A stretch of 64,000 bases of DNA from Stagonosporopsis chrysanthemi (Eukaryota > Ascomycota > Dothideomycetes > Pleosporales > Didymellaceae), in NCBI GenBank assembly GCA_022560025.1, contig JAFISE010000113.1:40477-104476 (forward strand), written 5' to 3'. Positions 59,801 to 64,000 of this stretch are shown one piece after another. Below the pieces are notes generated by a model. That model did not search any database and had not been told where the DNA came from. It was given only the letters and a program-made list of their open reading frames with translations. The translations under genes and the position numbers were made by a program. Each line of letters begins with the position of its first letter. The stretch's first letter is position 1.

Positions 59801-60458
59801 AATAGTAATTAAACTAGACAATACTTCTTGTTCTAAAGTGTATAATAAGCACACTTTAATAACAACGCCTTATTAAAGGTGTATACTACTACGTTCTTTT
59901 ATACAAAGGCCTAAATTAAATAAAGGCAGATAACTTAATAAGCTACTACAAAAGTACTAAAAGAGACAGGTATTAGCATAGTAACTAAAAAACAAGCCTA
60001 GTAACAGTTAGCAGTAATTAAATAGAGTTGTTTAAGGTACTTGTAGCAAGAATTAATGTCTGTTAAAGAATAGAAACAAGCAAGGCACATATTGTTTACT
60101 TAAAAAGCATGCTGTAAGCAATTTAACCTAATTAAAAAGTAGATTAAATACGTTTCTACAGTTACTACAACGTTAGTAAAAGCTACTCTGTTAGTACAGG
60201 CTCTTACAACAGCTATATACCTAGTAACAATTTAATTTACTTAGTTATTGTTACTAGAAAGCTTGTCTAGGACAGATAAGTGCAAAGTAGCTAATATAGG
60301 TTGTGTAGCAAAACTTAAATAGAGGTTAACAACAGTAAAGAAAGACTAGAGTCTTAAGACAAATAAAAGTTAGATATATTTTATACCTTTTTAAAGTTTA
60401 AACCTTTATAGTATAAGAATTTTCCTTACAAGTTTGCAGAATTAGGAACAATCTACCT

Positions 60459-60474
60459 ATAAGGAGGAGAGTAA
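60459..60474 (+). other. Polypurine tract of G2
   Basis: A purine-rich run (AAGGAGGAGAGTAA and neighbours) directly before the 3' LTR, where plus-strand DNA synthesis of LTR elements is primed. The G1 equivalent is at 44284-44298. Confidence 0.7.
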
Positions 60475-60752
60475 TATAAGAACAAGCCTAGTTCCTTAAG
60501 CTTACTTTACACTACCTAACAACTACTTAACTTAGATCTGTCTTCTAACTACTTCTTAGTATAGTCTTCTCTAAGCTTCTAAGTATAAGAAAAGAAGTCT
60601 TTACAGAGTTTAGATAGATAGTTTTAAAGTATTTTTTTGTACAAGACCTATAGGAATAGAGATCTAGTTCTATAGTTTATTCTAGTGCTCCTATACACCT
60701 TGTAGCAGATACCTATACGATTTAGACCCTTCTAGCATCCTGTGTTGTTACA
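60475..60752 (+). repeat. G2 3' LTR (278 bp)
   Basis: It ends GTTGTTACA, followed at once by the TAAGC target duplication. Confidence 0.92.
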
Positions 60753-63700
60753 TAAGCAGCCTTTAATTAACTCTAAATAGAGAAATTAGAAGCTTTTCTT
60801 ACTTTTAAGAGCTGCTTTCTTAGTACAGCTATTAAAGAAAAAGTACTCTAATTAGAGTAGTTTTACTATATATAGACTAAAATCTCTCTAAGTATTTAAG
60901 TACTTAATCTAAGTTTTAAGTAGTAATAGTATAATTCTTTCTCTTAAATAGTAGAACACCTAACTGCTTATAATATAGAAAAGAAGAACAACTCTACTAT
61001 GCTAACCTATGCTGTTTTGCAACTCTTAAGATTAACAAGAACCTACTAGTTAGATACAAAACAAGGCTCTGTTATAACAAGTTAACAAGATTACTCTTCT
61101 CTTAGCTAATCTACTTACTTTGCCTAAAGTACCTCTGTGCTCTACTAACTTTCTAATACACCTGTATCTAAAAAAAATATAACTCTAGAAGCTTACTATA
61201 ACTATAAGAAGCTAAGACACTTTACTAAAGATTGTATAGTACTTTATGTGTATAAAAGTAAAGTAGAATAAAAAGACTTTATTAATACTAAAGAAGACTT
61301 TAACAAGACTAATATAATCTCTATAAGAAATAGTTCTACTTAAGAGAATTATCTTACTTAAGCTTAAACTAATATAATCTATTTAATTTCTTACTATTTT
61401 ATTTGTTTAGTAGACTTTATTTCTTTACCTCTACTATTCTTTGCAACTAAGAGCTTAGTGTTTAACTCTACTTCTTAGTTAACACTAGTGCCTAAGAAGT
61501 TTTGTTTTTAAACTCTAATATTATATATTCTATCTTTACTTTACTTTATAAACCTATCTAAAAGCTACTCTTCTTAGTTTAGGTTAAAGGTTTCTAGGAT
61601 TAAATTACCTTCTCTGTAACCTAGTATACATAGTTATACCTTATAGTTAATAGCTAAAAAGTATACAACTGCTTTTTTATTATTATAGATCTTAGATTAC
61701 AAGATTGTATTATTAGAATTAAATAGCTTAAGTACTTTAAGCTATAACTTAATATAGATAGGTCTTAGTTAATATAGCCTACTAAATACTCTTAATTATA
61801 TAATCTTATACTGCCTTTATTAATAAGTTTGCAACAACTTCTTAGAGAAGGCAAAGCCTAACAAGATATAGAGCAACAAAATACTCTATAAAAATAAGAA
61901 GAGTATTAGTAACAACACAGTCTTAGTATAACTATTAAATATATAAAAGGTATATTAAGGTTACTTAAGTTTTGTTTATAACTCTTAGTACTACCTAATA
62001 AAGTAGTAAACACTCCTGTAACTAGTCTAAAAAAAGTTACTACTATTACTATACTCTTAGCTAATACTTTCTACTTCTTAATAAAAAAACTGCAAAACAA
62101 GTTCTTTATAACTAATCTATACAAGATAAATTGTATTATAGAAGAAAAGTATAACTAAGACAACTCTAATAACGCCTAACTAATCTAAGAACACTTACTA
62201 GCCTAATACTCTTAGTATACTAATATGTTTAGTAAAGTAGAAGCTAAAAGCCTTCTAGAATACTACCTTTATAACTACAAGATTGTTTTAAAAGAACTTT
62301 TACTAAACTATTACTTTTCTTTGTATAAACAGAACCTAGAGAAACTTAAAGCTACTAAGAAGTTTGTACAAGAATAGCTATACTATAGTTAGATTAAATA
62401 CAGCTAAAGCCTATTTATATTACTTATACTATATATATAAAAACTAAATAAAAGCCTATATATCTATATAGACTATTATAAATTAAATAATTTAACTTGC
62501 AAAGACTTCTATCTAATACTATATATAGACAAGCTACTTGCCTAACTATATAAGGCAAAGATATTTACAAAGTTTAATATTTAATTAGCTTTTTACTAAA
62601 TCTATATAGATCTTGCTTTTAAAGAGTATACTATATTTTAGACGCGTTATAGTATATATAAGTACAAGGTCTTACTATTTAGTTTATATAATAGCTCTGC
62701 TATGTACTAATACTATATAAATAATATTTTAATTAACTACTTAGATAACTTCTATATTACTTACTTAGACAATATTCTTATCTATTCTAAAGATACTTAG
62801 ACTTACTAGACATATATTAAAAAGGTTCTAGAATGTCTTTACTTTGTAAGCTTATAGGTTAATATTAAGAAAAGTAAATTCTATATAACTTATACTTAGT
62901 ACCTTAAGTATATCTTTATAAACAAAGGTATTAAGGTAGATTCTAAGAAGGTATAGGTTTTAGCAGACTAAAAGCTACTTACAACTATAATAGGTATAAA
63001 ATTATTTCTAAGCTTTACTAGTTTCTATTAATAATTTGTGCCTAAGTTCTTTTAAGTAGTAAAACTTTTAATTACATTGCAGAGTCTATTAAATACTTTT
63101 TAATAGACTCTAGACTGCTAGGCTAGCTTTAAAAAGCTTAAACAGAGTCTATTAGCTATTCTAACTCTATGCTACTTTAACTTAGACCTTAAAACAAAGC
63201 TTAAGACTAATATATTATATAAAGTAGTAGCTAGCATTATATCTTAGAAACACGCAGACAACTGCTAGTACTTTATAGCATTCTATAGCTATTCTCTATT
63301 AGGTTTAAAGCTTAACTAAAAGATCTATAATAAAGAGCTTTTTACTATCTTCTAAGCTTTTAATAAGTAGAGAGCTAAGCTAATTTCTATACTAAATTAG
63401 ATCTATGTCTACTTTAACTACTATTCTCTAGAATATTTTATAACTACTAAAGTCTTAAATACCTAACAAGCTAGGTAGGTAGAAGTACTTGCTTTATTTA
63501 ACCTCTAAATTAAGTACATCTTAGAAAAGAATAATAAAAGAGCTAATATCTTTAGTTAAAGAGAGTAAGACCTAGCTAACTTTAAGACAACTTAGAAAGA
63601 TAATTACTTCTAGGTATTATTAAAACTCTAACAACTTTATAACTATATTAACTTTAATCTTGCTTAAGTCTATCTTTTATATTCTTTAGTACACGCTATC

Positions 63701-64000
63701 TATAACTTACAGCTAGAGTTATACTTAGACTCTTTAGAACTAATTAAAGCTATACTGTAATATAATTACTAGGCCTTTAAAAAAGAGTAAAAATCTTTAG
63801 CTTTTAGTTATTAGATTTATAATAGTCTACTTTTATACTAAGATTATCTATATATAGTCTTAGACTTAGTGCTGTGTACTTGCTTTATCTAAGAAGCTTA
63901 TAACTAAGTATCTACTGCTTACCTAAGTGTAAAGAAAACCTACTAGCTACTATCTTAATAGTATTACTAGCAGAGTATAAAAGCAAGCTATAAACAATAT
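60753..64000 (+). mobile_element. G3: remaining gag-pol, running off the window
   Basis: Starting with TAAGC and the gag segment that follows the same site in G1 (38491), it is collinear with G1 through zinc knuckle (about 61,195-61,237), reverse transcriptase (about 62,760-62,795) and into integrase. The last bases match G1 near 41,740, so roughly 2.8 kb including the 3' LTR should lie beyond the window. Confidence 0.88.

Larger units (their letters stand above)
48147..60752 (+). mobile_element. G2: Ty3/gypsy element inserted in G3 and carrying a copia element
   Basis: LTRs are at 48147-48424 and 60475-60752, flanked by the target duplication TAAGC (48142-48146 and 60753-60757). Without the internal copia and its extra 5 bp the element is 7231 bp, almost equal to G1. 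Internal sequence resumes at 53833 and holds gag (zinc knuckle about 55119-55160), reverse transcriptase (near 56690-56720), integrase and the antisense frame. A purine tract AAGGAGGAGAGTAA precedes the 3' LTR. All frames are closed. Confidence 0.92.

Noticed and set aside
33000..64000. CRISPR array, prophage or bacterial operon
   Set aside because: No spaced short repeats; the repeats are eukaryotic LTR and inverted-repeat elements.

Overview
The window reads as nuclear DNA of a filamentous ascomycete, most likely a dothideomycete such as a member of the Pleosporales. The support is many short introns (about 46-95 nt, GT...AG), ascomycete-type families (Egh16-like secreted protein, Pom34, DUF4748, STL1-like transporter, NCS1 permease), and a sharp change from ordinary gene-rich DNA (1 to about 32.9 kb) to strongly AT-rich, TpA-rich DNA (about 32.9-64 kb) that carries the marks of repeat-induced point mutation (RIP). 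The species cannot be named from sequence alone.

Gene-rich part. In order: a small hypothetical protein (2358-2630); mitochondrial ribosomal protein bL27m (3624-4485); an alpha-methylacyl-CoA racemase-like class III CoA-transferase with a C-terminal AKL peroxisomal signal (4623-5925, minus); an unknown protein ending in six SSDDE repeats coded by a 15-bp minisatellite (6355-7593, minus); a decayed fungal transcription-factor-like gene (9011-10515); an STL1-like sugar transporter with nine exons and one abnormal splice acceptor (10949-12976, minus); the AP-1 clathrin adaptor mu subunit (14214-15706); a secreted type-B carboxylesterase/lipase (16222-18105); a Trp/Gly-rich, probably GPI-anchored wall protein (18716-19487, minus); an NCS1 uracil/allantoin-type permease (20474-22336, minus); an Egh16-like secreted protein (22976-24299, minus); a DUF4748 protein with two micro-exons (25724-26290); the nucleoporin Pom34 (26576-27429, minus), divergent from a membrane-anchored acetyl-CoA-synthetase-like protein without the usual P-loop (27756-29539); and a fungal DUF7924-type protein whose first exons are broken (29896-31352). 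Most are unrelated housekeeping or secretion/transport genes and no biosynthetic cluster is visible.

AT-rich part. Imperfect poly-G (32172-32261) lies just before the composition change. Beyond it almost everything is retroelement. A Ty3/gypsy family with 278-bp LTRs is present at least five times: G1 is complete (37341-44576, target duplication ACTTA); G2 (48147-60752, duplication TAAGC) sits inside G3 (46986-48146 plus 60753 to past the window end); G4 is an older minus-strand copy, rearranged and split by G1 (34379-36286, 36769-37340, 44577-45903); and a short 5' piece, F1, is joined to G4. A Ty1/copia element with 192-bp LTRs (48458-53827, duplication AACAG/AATAG) lies inside G2, so the nest is three levels deep. 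All coding frames are closed by stops, largely where another copy keeps Gln or Trp codons. Three foldback (inverted-repeat) elements with similar ends (33168-34135, 46017-46405, 46490-46960) fill gaps. The most unusual item is a long frame antisense to pol, between integrase and the 3' LTR of the gypsy family, whose stops differ between copies.

All exon boundaries were read by eye. They were checked by splice signals, by whole-codon exon sums and by resemblance to families known to me, not by database search.
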